This document shows, piece after piece, positions 1-7,070 of a stretch of 64,000 bases of DNA. Every line of letters begins with the position of its first letter. The first letter of the stretch is position 1. Location: contig PSPG01000003.1 in the NCBI GenBank assembly GCA_003193925.1, positions 1 through 64,000 on the forward strand. Reading direction: 5' to 3'. The notes below the pieces were generated by a model, which did no database searches, had not been told where the DNA came from, and worked only from the letters and a program-made list of their open reading frames with translations. A program made the position numbers and the translations under genes. This DNA is from Candidatus Thalassarchaeum betae. Lineage in GTDB: Archaea > Thermoplasmatota > Poseidoniia > Poseidoniales > Thalassarchaeaceae.

Positions 1-375
1 GGGCGAGGATCGATCGTTCTGATTGGCTCGACCGCAGGTATCTACGGTGAATCCGGACATGCTGATTACGCTGCGGCGAAGGGCGCCATCACATCAGGTC
101 TGCTGATGTCACTGAAGAACGACGTCTCGCAAATCGGCGGTGTCCGTGTCAATGCGGTCGCTCCAGGATGGACAGTCACGCCAAAGAAGATCGAACAGGG
201 AGTCGACGAGGAGCTAGTCGAGCGTGCAACTGCGACGATGGCGCTGAAGAAGCTCGCGACCCCTGAGGATGTGGCTAGCGCTGTGGTCATGCTAGCTTCA
301 GACGAGATATCAGGACACATCACGGGTCAGGTGATCGAGGTCGCTGGCGGAATGGAAGGACGTTTGATTCCCTGA
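1..375 (+). CDS. SDR-family oxidoreductase, 5' end cut off by the window
   Basis: C-terminal half of a short-chain dehydrogenase/reductase. Frame 1 is open from base 1 and contains the SDR catalytic pair as YAAAK (Tyr at bases 67-69, Lys at 79-81), preceded by the strand-and-serine motif IVLIGSTAG, and followed by the typical 'RVNAVAPGWTVTP' loop and a C-terminal 'SGHITGQVIEVAGG' strand that forms part of the substrate side. The family catalyses NAD(P)H-dependent reduction or oxidation of carbonyl/hydroxyl groups; 3-oxoacyl-ACP/CoA reductase-like members share this C-terminus, but the substrate cannot be told. The Rossmann glycine motif lies upstream of the window. Confidence 0.9.
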   Translation, partial: GRGSIVLIGSTAGIYGESGHADYAAAKGAITSGLLMSLKNDVSQIGGVRVNAVAPGWTVTPKKIEQGVDEELVERATATMALKKLATPEDVASAVVMLASDEISGHITGQVIEVAGGMEGRLIP

Positions 376-695
376 ATCAATGAGTAGCGAATGAGTCGCC
401 CCTCAGTCAATCGGTATGAATGAGTCATGTCCGAGTCATAGGGTTCTTCAGTAGAACCCACTGAAACACTGCCTGTTGCATAGGGTTGCACTCATGCACC
501 CTTTGAGCCGTGGACGAGTCAATGTGGTTTCAATGGGTCCAAAGAGCTCATCACTTCGGCCTGTGCTTGTAGCAGTAATCGCTTCCTTTCTGACTCTTCG
601 ATTTGTTGCACCGTTCCCCACCCGAATCTACATGCCGACTCTGTCCTGATTGCCGTCACGAAGGTTTGTAATGGCGAAGGGTGGGGGAGCGAAAC
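376..695. other. Intergenic gap with hairpins and repeat element 1
   Basis: No convincing gene. It holds two inverted repeats: GGGTTC/GAACCC with a 7-base loop (441-459) and an imperfect AGGGTTGCA/TGCACCCT hairpin with a 4-base loop (482-502). Two blocks here (about 404-422 and 438-460) recur at 4829-4847 and 4904-4925. Short antisense frames overlap the 5' part of the next gene but show no protein features. Confidence 0.5.
404..460. repeat. Intergenic repeat element 1 (partner near 4829-4925)
   Basis: Two conserved blocks are shared with the gap upstream of the MORN gene: a 19-base block starting CAGTCAATCGGTA (one mismatch) and a block ATAGGGTTC..GAACCCA whose arms pair as a hairpin in both copies although the loop differs. 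Spacing between blocks is about 15 bases here and 56 in the partner. The arms keep pairing despite loop changes, which hints at a structured DNA or RNA element. Nature unknown. Confidence 0.35.
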
Positions 696-1433
696 ATGGC
701 AGATGAGGGTGCGGGTGTCCAAGAGGCGAAGGTGCCTGAGCGAGTGGTCGACGGGAAGCCGACTCTCTACTGTTTCGAGACCTGTCCGTTCTGCTGGAAG
801 GTCCGTTCACTGCTCTCCTGGAAGGGCGTCGATTTCTCGAAGGTCGAGGTCGATCCGATGAAGAAGAAGGAACTCAAATGGTCAGATTGGTCGGCGGTGC
901 CGGTCTATGTGGAGGCCGACGGCACACAGGTCAACGACTCCAACCCCATCCTCCACTGGGTCAACTCCAACCACACTGGGGGAACACCCTTCCCACGGGC
1001 GGGCGAGGATGAGAGCCAAGACAAGTGGATGGACTTCAGTGGTGATGTTCTCGGAAAGTCAATCGTTGCCGTCATCTACAGCTCATATGGTGACAGTCGC
1101 AAGGCGCTCGCCTACGTATCAGAGGTTGAGTCGTTCAGCCGTTGGCAGGCGTTTCAGGCGAAATGGCTCGGCGGGTTCATCATGCGGATGGTCGGCAAGA
1201 GCCGAGCCAAGATGTTCGAACTTCCTCCCGAAGAGAACCTCGAATTCCAACTAGATCACCTCTCAAGCGCGCTCGCAGGCGATTTCATGGGCGGCGATGT
1301 GCCCAACGGGGCGGACTTCGCCAACTACGGGATTCTGCGAGCTATGCAGGGGCTGCGCGGCTTCCCCATCGTCGAGGCTCACGGCTCGATTGGACCGTGG
1401 TTCCAACGGATGAAGTCGACTTCTGGCGTCTGA
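696..1433 (+). CDS. Glutaredoxin/GST N-terminal domain protein
   Basis: A 245-residue soluble protein. After a short charged leader it has a thioredoxin-fold domain with LYCFETCPFCWKVR, so a CxxC (CPFC) redox or glutathione-binding site, then a cis-proline region (SAVPVYV) and SNPILHWV as in GST N-terminal domains; the rest is helical and resembles the C-terminal domain of prostaglandin E synthase 2-like/GST proteins. Probably a thiol-disulfide oxidoreductase. I chose ATG 696 because a purine-rich GGGGGAG lies about 7 bases upstream; a GTG at 681 is in frame. Archaea of this type are not known to use glutathione widely, so the thiol partner is open. Confidence 0.75.
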   Translation: MADEGAGVQEAKVPERVVDGKPTLYCFETCPFCWKVRSLLSWKGVDFSKVEVDPMKKKELKWSDWSAVPVYVEADGTQVNDSNPILHWVNSNHTGGTPFPRAGEDESQDKWMDFSGDVLGKSIVAVIYSSYGDSRKALAYVSEVESFSRWQAFQAKWLGGFIMRMVGKSRAKMFELPPEENLEFQLDHLSSALAGDFMGGDVPNGADFANYGILRAMQGLRGFPIVEAHGSIGPWFQRMKSTSGV

Positions 1434-1475
1434 TTAGTCGATGCGGGGCTTTGTCAGCGCGAGGATGCTGTAGAA

Positions 1476-1772
1476 TCACTCACAGAACACCCTGACAGTG
1501 TCACCGTCACTGCTGACGATGTTCACGTCGAATTCCTTGACAGCTTCCAGCAACTCCTCCGTAGGGACTTCGTCTATGAATCGGTCTAGATCGAAACCCT
1601 CGTTCTCCATGGCTTTCCTAGCGCTTCTGGGGATGAAGTGGTGGAATTTCATGGACAAATTGATGAGGATTAGTGGGATGCGAATATTCACGTCATCGCC
1701 GTCGTTGCTCTGCACCATTATGTAGAGAAATCGTGGGTTCTTAGTGGTGGTTTTTAGTTTGTCTTTGGCCAT
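1476..1772 (-). CDS. Small SHOCT-like domain protein
   Basis: 98 residues, no membrane segment. The middle and C-terminal part (VNIRIPLILINLSMKF.. to ..DGDTVRVFCE) follows the pattern 'RIPL-x-L-x(n)-IP-x-AR...EEL-EAL-KE...G-x-VRI-x-E' seen in the SHOCT-like domain that often ends YvlB/DUF4097-type proteins. Here the domain stands alone. Function unknown; a multimerisation or cell-envelope stress role has been suggested for relatives. It is convergent with the preceding gene and divergent from the ammonium transporter. Confidence 0.6.
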   Translation of the reverse strand: MAKDKLKTTTKNPRFLYIMVQSNDGDDVNIRIPLILINLSMKFHHFIPRSARKAMENEGFDLDRFIDEVPTEELLEAVKEFDVNIVSSDGDTVRVFCE

Positions 1773-1870
1773 GTATTCTGGTTGAAGACCGCGCCTAATA
1801 AGCCTGTCATTTCAATGGGTACCGCTACATCAGTCCCAACGACTAAGTGTAGATTATCAATGCACGAATC

Positions 1871-3076
1871 ATGTCTTTAGACACTGGCGATACTAGCTTC
1901 ATGCTCGTAGCCACCGCTTTGGTAATGATAATGACACCCGGATTGGCCTTCTTCTATGGCGGCCTGGTGAGCAGGAAGAACGTCCTCGCAATCATGATGC
2001 AGTCCTATGTATCAATGGGTGTCTCGACGATACTCTGGGTCGCAGTGGGGTATTCATTATGTTTCAGCGGTGATGTAGGGGGAATAATCGGAAATCTGGA
2101 TATGGCTTTCTTGAGAGGCATCGAAGTCACTGACCTTGGGGGCCTCAACGACACCATCCCGCTATTGTTATTCGTCGTCTACCAGATGATGTTCGCCATC
2201 ATTACGCCGGCCCTGATAACCGGGGCCTTTGCCAACCGAATCACCTTCAAGGCCTACCTGATCTTCCTGGTGGCTTGGCAGATTCTCGTCTACTACCCCT
2301 TCGTCCACATGATCTGGGGTGGAGGCATGTTGGCTGATTGGGGAGTGCTCGATTTCGCCGGCGGCATCGTGGTGCACGCTCTGGCGGGCATGGCGGCCTT
2401 GGCCAGCGTCATTTATGTGGGGAAAAGAGGGGTCGAGGATGCTGGCGCCCACAACGTTCCCTTTGTCGCCATAGGCGCTGCGCTCCTCTGGTTCGGCTGG
2501 TTCGGTTTCAATGCCGGCAGCGAGTTGGCTGTTGACGGAGTCACAGCGGTCGCCTTCATCAACACTCAGATAGCGGCTGCGTTCGCAGCCATAACCTGGC
2601 TGCTTCTGGCTTGGTACTATGACGGGAAACCCTCGTTTGTGGAGATGCTCATCGGCATGATTGCTGGACTGGCCACCATAACTCCCGCCGCAGGTTTTGT
2701 CAGCCCCCAGAGTGCGATGCTCATCGGAGTGGCTGCTGGAGCGGCGTGTTACTTCGCCGTGGTATTTCGGAAGAAAAAGGGATTGGACGATGCTCTCGAC
2801 GTCTGGGGTGTTCACGGCGTTGGTGGTGCTCTTGGAATCATTATGTTGGGTGTTCTGGCCTCTGAGAGCATCGGTGGGCAAAACGGTCTCTATCATGGTA
2901 ATCAGGACTTCTTCATGGTGCAGTTGGCCGGATTGGCTCTGGCCTGCGTCTGGGCCTTCGCGTTCACCTACGGGATGCTGATGATGATTGACAAGGTCAC
3001 ACCGGTGAGAGTGAGTGAGGAAGCTGAGGCTGCACTGGACGTGACTCTCCACGGTGAAAGCGCATACACCGATTAG
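1871..3076 (+). CDS. amt: Ammonium transporter (Amt family)
   Basis: 401 residues, about eleven membrane helices, the normal Amt length. Family signatures are visible: the N-terminal helix with MTPGLAFFYGGLVSRKN, FANRITFKAY, the region with pore histidine (FVHMIWGGG), a glycine-rich helix with FNAGSE, and VWGVHGVGGALG with the second pore histidine. It imports ammonium by binding NH4+ at the outer vestibule and passing NH3/H+ through the twin-histidine pore. Amt genes commonly sit beside a glnK/P-II gene; none is adjacent here. The short upstream gap carries an AT-rich stretch (about 1845-1860) that could be a promoter. Confidence 0.95.
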   Translation: MSLDTGDTSFMLVATALVMIMTPGLAFFYGGLVSRKNVLAIMMQSYVSMGVSTILWVAVGYSLCFSGDVGGIIGNLDMAFLRGIEVTDLGGLNDTIPLLLFVVYQMMFAIITPALITGAFANRITFKAYLIFLVAWQILVYYPFVHMIWGGGMLADWGVLDFAGGIVVHALAGMAALASVIYVGKRGVEDAGAHNVPFVAIGAALLWFGWFGFNAGSELAVDGVTAVAFINTQIAAAFAAITWLLLAWYYDGKPSFVEMLIGMIAGLATITPAAGFVSPQSAMLIGVAAGAACYFAVVFRKKKGLDDALDVWGVHGVGGALGIIMLGVLASESIGGQNGLYHGNQDFFMVQLAGLALACVWAFAFTYGMLMMIDKVTPVRVSEEAEAALDVTLHGESAYTD

Positions 3077-3200
3077 AACCACGAGAATCCAGCCTGACTC
3101 AATGGTAGGGTCGGTTCGAGAATTTTCTGGGTTTCCTAATTTCTGCTTAGTTAAAAAGAAATATCTTCCCTGTGTCCGATGCTTGAAACGGAGTGACATT

Positions 3201-3953
3201 ATGGATGATGAGGAACACTTCGAATTCGAAAAGATTGGGCGTTTAATTGGCCCACACCACTTCCTCTGGGTCTTCATCCTCTTCTTCCCCATCGCTCATT
3301 CCTACAGCGACCCTAACCACCTCCCCGGTTATTACCTGGGAGACCGCTGGATGCGTTGTTGGAATTTCCCCGACTTCATCTATGGGGGGGAATACTGTCA
3401 CAATCCCCAAACGGATACAGCTTTTCTCTTCGCTTCATTATTCGAGTCAGTCGTGATTGTATTGACCCTTGCTGTAATATTCAGAATCCTACGAGGTTCG
3501 TCGGAGCCCGAGCCGGAACCTGAGCCAGAGGAACCTGTGTGCGAGTTGGAGGGCTTCTGTGAGTTTGACTATCCTGAAGCATCTAACAACTACGAGGCCG
3601 AAGGGCGGTGCTGGCATTGTGGGAAGATAGAGTCGCCAGAATTTGTGGGACTGATGATGGTGGGTCAAGATCGCTTTCAGATTCTCAGGGACATGGAAGA
3701 CGACCTTGACGACGCAACTTACGATAGGCTCCAGCAGATGTTCCAAGCCATTCACGACAGCGAAATCGACTTCGCGAACAGTGGGGAAGGGACCCCCGAG
3801 TCCCGGCTTGAGGAGCTCAAGGCGATGGACGATTGCGAGCAGATACTCGCGGCGATGGCCCCCCATCTGGACGAGGCAACTTACGAGAAGTTCGGACGGG
3901 AGTTGGACGCGCACAGAGAACGGTTCCGGGCCTGGGAACCCAAAGCAAACTAG
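3201..3953 (+). CDS. Membrane-anchored protein with acidic EP linker and zinc-finger-like cytoplasmic part
   Basis: 250 residues; I do not recognise a named family. Two hydrophobic segments (about residues 19-33 and 70-94) frame a short loop with two cysteines; then comes an EPEPEPEPEE linker, a segment with CELEGFC and CWHCGK (four Cys, plausible zinc site), and a helical C-terminus containing two similar acidic motifs (about 'DDLDDATYDRL' and 'PHLDEATYEKF'), an internal duplication. The ATG at 3201 follows an A/T-rich box (TTAAAAAGAAATAT at about 3151-3165) placed some 40 bases upstream. A longer in-frame extension to 3054 overlaps the transporter gene and is not protein-like. Confidence 0.6.
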   Translation: MDDEEHFEFEKIGRLIGPHHFLWVFILFFPIAHSYSDPNHLPGYYLGDRWMRCWNFPDFIYGGEYCHNPQTDTAFLFASLFESVVIVLTLAVIFRILRGSSEPEPEPEPEEPVCELEGFCEFDYPEASNNYEAEGRCWHCGKIESPEFVGLMMVGQDRFQILRDMEDDLDDATYDRLQQMFQAIHDSEIDFANSGEGTPESRLEELKAMDDCEQILAAMAPHLDEATYEKFGRELDAHRERFRAWEPKAN

Positions 3954-4028
3954 TCGGAAGCGAGGTCGGCGTCGATTACACCTGAGTCGGCTCGTTCCAC
4001 TCGAGCGAACCTTCTGGTGCCGTATCGT

Positions 4029-4115
4029 TCAGCCGTACACTAGGTACACGACGAGCGCCAGGGTTGCCATACAACCGTACAGGAGTCCCCACGGAAGGCG
4101 GTCCGTGTCGCTCAT
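4029..4115 (-). CDS. Candidate 28-residue single-helix membrane microprotein
   Basis: Too short for routine gene finding. It begins with ATG only 3 bases after the stop of the zinc-binding small protein (4119-4373), so the two could be co-transcribed. The peptide has a polar start (MSDTDRLPWG) and then one uninterrupted hydrophobic helix ending in VVYLVYG. No homology can be claimed from sight; evidence is the start codon, tight spacing and clean amphipathic layout. Confidence 0.35.
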   Translation of the reverse strand: MSDTDRLPWGLLYGCMATLALVVYLVYG

Positions 4116-4118
4116 GCG

Positions 4119-4373
4119 TCACCACTTCCGCCTGTACCCGAGTTTCCGGCGCGTCATGTGGTAGGCGCAGACGTGCTCCCCGGGCTTCGCTGGATGCTTG
4201 CACCTGCCGCCGTCGCCGGTCATCGCCTCGCATCGGGGCTCCGCCTTCTTCTTCGCCTTCTTCGGCCCCTTCACGAACGCCTGAGTGCGGTCCCTGAGGT
4301 TCGCCTGCCGCCCCGACGTCCGGGGCCTGCGTGTTCGGGAGTGGCCCGGGGCCGTTCCACGGGCGCGGGCCAT
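4119..4373 (-). CDS. Small basic protein with Cys/His zinc-binding motif
   Basis: 84 residues. A basic, disordered N-terminus (GPKKAKKKAE) precedes a compact motif C-EAMTGDGGR-C-KHPAKPGEHV-C-AYH, i.e. Cx9Cx10Cx2H, which resembles the small 'C..G..C...G...C..H' zinc-binding modules found in archaeal and phage-borne proteins. Likely binds zinc and perhaps nucleic acid; this is inference. A start at 4418 is possible but adds low-complexity sequence. The local DNA is much richer in G+C than the genes on both sides. Confidence 0.45.
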   Translation of the reverse strand: MARARGTAPGHSRTRRPRTSGRQANLRDRTQAFVKGPKKAKKKAEPRCEAMTGDGGRCKHPAKPGEHVCAYHMTRRKLGYRRKW

Positions 4374-4414
4374 GAAGGGCGGAGCACAGGGGAGGCAATT
4401 AACCCTACAAGTCG

Positions 4415-4690
4415 TCATTCATCGCGTGACATCATGTAACTGATGACCGATGCACTGAACCCGGAGCCAAACCCAATTCCCATGGAACCGACTAAGTCCA
4501 TCGGGGGCATTCCAAACCATCCATAGTAGTACGTGAAAAAAAAGACGAAACCCACTACTGCACCTATTCCAGCATGTCGAGCATATTTTTTCATGAACTT
4601 GGCAGGGGAGGGTCCCTCTATGATGTATGCGAAATATTCGCTACCCTCTGACTCGTATCTACGAGAGAGGGTTAGCAACAAATCGTTCAA
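4415..4690 (-). CDS. Two-helix membrane protein, 5' end uncertain or lost
   Basis: 91 residues from a TTG at 4690, with a basic segment (KFMKKYARHAG) followed by two membrane helices (about residues 42-60 and 66-85). The same frame stays open upstream to 4831 and still looks like protein there (it encodes, among others, LPELDDEPCYNEHYQDGPLA), but contains no ATG, GTG or TTG; a stop lies at 4832-4834, inside repeat element 2. So the gene either uses a rare start or has lost its 5' end to the element. No family recognised. DNA is A/T-rich compared with neighbours. Confidence 0.45.
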   Translation of the reverse strand: MNDLLLTLSRRYESEGSEYFAYIIEGPSPAKFMKKYARHAGIGAVVGFVFFFTYYYGWFGMPPMDLVGSMGIGFGSGFSASVISYMMSRDE

Positions 4691-4828
4691 GTCCAGCGCC
4701 CCTTTCGGAACATGCCATTGGACTTGACAAGCAAGAGGTCCATCCTGATAATGCTCATTGTAGCATGGCTCGTCATCCAGTTCAGGAAGTGGATCTACAC
4801 AGTATAGGGTAGGGAATCCACTACCGAG

Positions 4829-4925
4829 CAGTCAATCGGTAGGAATGCAACAGGATTGGTTGGTTGGGCTTACCGAGGCACCCATGAAACTAGCAATCAG
4901 TGGATAGGGTTCACTTAGGAACCCA
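4829..4925. repeat. Intergenic repeat element 2 (partner near 404-460)
   Basis: Carries the same two blocks as the element at 404-460: CAGTCAATCGGTA.GAATG at 4829-4847 and ATAGGGTTC..GAACCCA at 4904-4925. Its left edge coincides with the point where the open frame of the membrane protein to its left ends. The pair bounds the stretch 460-4829, which contains the GST-like, SHOCT-like, Amt and small-protein genes. Confidence 0.35.
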
Positions 4926-4940
4926 CACAACCACTGGTGG

Positions 4941-5684
4941 TTAGTTGGGTTCAGAATCCTCTTCTTGGTCGAATATACTCAGTTGGTTGACCCTTTCTCT
5001 GAGTTTCAATACCTCCAATGTCAACTCATCTCTTGACATTGATTGCAAGTCCTCGGTTAAGACGAGTTTTCCATTTTCCCAAAGCGTAGTGAAACCGCTT
5101 CCATCAGACCTTGTTGTGAACAAGCGACCGTGAAACATATTGTCCTTGAACTGGCCTTCGTAGCGATCACCGTCCGCGTATTCGTAGGCCCCCTGGCCGT
5201 GCTGCTTACCGTCCTTCCAGTGGCCGTCGTAGCGATTACCGGCAAGATCACCGCTCGCGTGTTCGTAGACCCCTTGGCCGTGCTTCTTACCGTCCTTCCA
5301 GTGGCCGTCGTAGCAATCGCCGTTCGGGTATTCGTAGACCCCTTGGTCGTTCCTCTTGTCGTCCTTGTACTGGCCGTCGTAGCGACCACCGGCATAATCA
5401 CCGCTCGCGTATTCGTAGACCCCTTGGCCGTGCTTCTTGCCGTCCTTCCACTGGCCCTCGAAGAGATTACCGTTCACGAATTCGAGGACCCCTTGGCCGT
5501 GCTGCTTGCCGTCCTTCCACTGGCCGTCGTAGCGAGCACCGTTCACGAATTCGTAGACCCCTTGGCCGTTCCTCTTGTCGTCCTTCCAGTGGCCGTCGTA
5601 GCGATCGCCGTTCACGAATTCGTAGACCCCTTGGCCGTGACGCTCCCCCAGCTCGTTGGTATCGCCAGTGTAGGTATTAGTCAC
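4941..5684 (-). CDS. MORN-repeat protein
   Basis: 247 residues, made almost wholly of about eight MORN repeats of the form 'YDGHWKDGKKHGQGVYE..NGD' (roughly residues 10-190). Two repeats carry extra residues (ASGDYAGGRY, ASGDLAGNRY). A short C-terminal helix (SRDELTLEVLKLRERVNQL) looks like a coiled coil. MORN repeats form elongated beta-hairpin sheets used for protein or lipid binding; no enzyme domain is attached here. The DNA copies of the repeat are near-identical, so copy number can change by recombination, and such genes are often mobile between bacteria, eukaryotes and archaea. No signal peptide is seen. Confidence 0.85.
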   Translation of the reverse strand: MTNTYTGDTNELGERHGQGVYEFVNGDRYDGHWKDDKRNGQGVYEFVNGARYDGQWKDGKQHGQGVLEFVNGNLFEGQWKDGKKHGQGVYEYASGDYAGGRYDGQYKDDKRNDQGVYEYPNGDCYDGHWKDGKKHGQGVYEHASGDLAGNRYDGHWKDGKQHGQGAYEYADGDRYEGQFKDNMFHGRLFTTRSDGSGFTTLWENGKLVLTEDLQSMSRDELTLEVLKLRERVNQLSIFDQEEDSEPN

Positions 5685-5750
5685 AAATTCGGATAAGGGT
5701 CATTGATTTCAATGATACTACATTCAAGTCTATAGACGAATGACCCTCGT

Positions 5751-5783
5751 GAGTCCGGAAGCTCAGGGGTTTAGATCCACGAG
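5751..5783 (+). repeat. Island repeat copy A
   Basis: GGAAGCTCAGGG.TTTAGATC is shared with copy B over 27 bases (5757-5783) with one mismatch. The first ~20 bases, GAGTCCGGAAGCTCAGGGGT, are identical to the inverted copy C at 8379-8412. It marks the left border of the block with the exporter and PLP-enzyme genes. Confidence 0.6.
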
Positions 5784-5947
5784 GATTAGAACTGCCTGCC
5801 CGGATTTATCCCAGGGTCTATTGCCCCTCTCGAGTCCATCGTCGCAGGCCTCGCCCGCGAGCTCCGCGAGTGCCTGGCGCGAGGCGCGTCCGAGCGCGTC
5901 GGCGTGCTGCTGACTCTGCTCGAGGCCCTGGGGGGTCCGCCATGAGG

Positions 5948-6052
5948 CTAGAAAATCCCCGTGTCCGCCCACCAAAGCACGTAGACTATGACCATGAGGG
6001 CAACGAACTCCTGCCAGCCGGGCTCCCAGTTACCGTCAGGGTCAAGCGGCAC
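5948..6052 (-). CDS. Candidate 34-residue membrane microprotein
   Basis: From a GTG at 6052 the frame encodes VPLDPDGNWEPGW followed by a single hydrophobic helix (FVALMVIVYVLWW) and a short polar tail. Its layout resembles the 28-residue candidate at 4029-4115. The start is not supported by a ribosome site and the frame is open further upstream, so this may be a remnant. Confidence 0.2.
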   Translation of the reverse strand: MPLDPDGNWEPGWQEFVALMVIVYVLWWADTGIF

Positions 6053-6164
6053 GATACCGACAGGAGGTGCCAGCCTTGAACGCCTCGCCCCGCATGATGG
6101 AGGAATGCCCCGACTCGTGGCGCGGCTCAACTGCCTCGCCCTGGCTCGGGTACGCCTTCGACGT

Positions 6165-6199
6165 GCCAGGAAGCTCAGGGATTTAGATCCACGAGCGTC
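6165..6199 (+). repeat. Island repeat copy B
   Basis: Second direct copy. It shares 27 bases with copy A (6169-6195, one mismatch) and continues as GATCCACGAGCGTC, which matches copy C better than copy A does (C reads GATCCATGAGCGTC). It sits about 80 bases upstream of the exporter gene start. Confidence 0.6.
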
Positions 6200-6278
6200 C
6201 ACGGCCACATCGAAATTTCGGCTATCGGTGATCAAGGAATCCAAGATAGCCTTACATGAACACAAGCACGGGCGAGAG

Positions 6279-7028
6279 ATGGTGGATTGGATATTACTAC
6301 TGCTGATGGTGACATTTGCAGCCGCTATGGTTCAATCGGCGACGGGATTTGGCTTTGGGCTAATCTCCGTACCCGCCTTCCTGATCGTGATGAATTCGGT
6401 GGTCGCGATTCAACTGGTAATCATCATCACCTTGGGGATGTCCTGTGTTCATTGGCCGACATTAAGGGGCGTGGCGCCGGGGCACCTGCTGAAGTGGCTG
6501 TCGCTAGGCTGCACCTTTGGGTTTCCACTGGGTATCGTGGTCTATGCCAAGTTCGATATCGATACCATCAAAATGACGGTAGCGTTGTTAATCATCCTGA
6601 TATCCGTAATAAACGGTTGGCACCTGTTGAGCAAAGAAACAGGTCGTCGCCAGCCAGATCGACAACCCCATGGTCCCGGTACGCTGATGGGTGTCGGTGT
6701 TGCCTCCGGCCTGATGGCCAGCAGTCTGGCAATGCCTGGACCTGCGGTAATGCTCTATCTCTCTCGGACCGGACTCGATAAAAACGAGATTCGGGCCACC
6801 ATTTTGACATTCTTCCTGTTCTCCTATGGCGGGGCGCTGCTGTTACAGGCGACCTTGATCGGTATCGGGACCCAAACCTGGATTAACGCCTTGGTACTCA
6901 CGCCCGCAGCCCTTGGGGGGGTGGTTGTCGGTCACCTGCTATCGAAAAAGATTAATCAACAACTGTTCGAGGGGCTGGTGCTGTTGATATTGCTGCTAAC
7001 TGGCTTTTTCATGCTGGTCAGCCTCTAG
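6279..7028 (+). CDS. TauE/SafE-family anion exporter (CuyZ-like candidate)
   Basis: 249 residues, about eight membrane helices, normal length for the TauE/SafE (sulfite/sulfonate exporter) family. The first half has the family-type motif AAMVQSATGFGFGLISVP and the second half a related copy, SGLMASSLAMPGPAVMLYL, as expected for this duplicated fold. I chose ATG 6279 because the upstream in-frame extension (to 5988) crosses repeat B and is not protein-like. It is followed after 42 bases by a PLP sulfo-lyase/desulfhydrase-family gene; that pairing matches cuyA-cuyZ, in which cysteate is cleaved and sulfite is exported. Codon use is less G/C-biased at third positions than in the core genes of this window, suggesting transfer from a bacterium. 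Confidence 0.75.
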   Translation: MVDWILLLLMVTFAAAMVQSATGFGFGLISVPAFLIVMNSVVAIQLVIIITLGMSCVHWPTLRGVAPGHLLKWLSLGCTFGFPLGIVVYAKFDIDTIKMTVALLIILISVINGWHLLSKETGRRQPDRQPHGPGTLMGVGVASGLMASSLAMPGPAVMLYLSRTGLDKNEIRATILTFFLFSYGGALLLQATLIGIGTQTWINALVLTPAALGGVVVGHLLSKKINQQLFEGLVLLILLLTGFFMLVSL

Positions 7029-7070
7029 CCCCCCGCCAACAACCTAACGTAATACCAAAGAGAGAAAAAC

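Larger units (their letters stand above)
5685..6278. other. Gene-poor stretch with repeats and hairpins before the exporter gene
   Basis: No solid gene. At its left end GGGTCATT (5697-5704) and AATGACCC (5739-5746) are inverted copies, enclosing a tight TCATTGA-TT-TCAATGA hairpin. Repeat copies A (5751-5783) and B (6165-6199) lie 412 bases apart. Between them are only short frames, one on the plus strand ending at 5943 with a plausible amphipathic peptide but no start codon, and the candidate microprotein at 5948-6052. It may be a scar of past insertion. Confidence 0.5.

Noticed and set aside
2168..3292. Long minus-strand frame (374 codons) across the ammonium transporter
   Set aside because: It is antisense to a clear Amt gene, full of His/Ser-rich low-complexity sequence with no domain features.
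5140..5650. Tandem DNA repeats that look like a CRISPR array
   Set aside because: Units have no constant spacers and encode MORN repeats in frame; they are coding repeats.
5763..5975. 70-codon minus-strand frame between repeats A and B
   Set aside because: Composition is alanine- and arginine-rich, and it runs through repeat A; it is more likely a chance frame.
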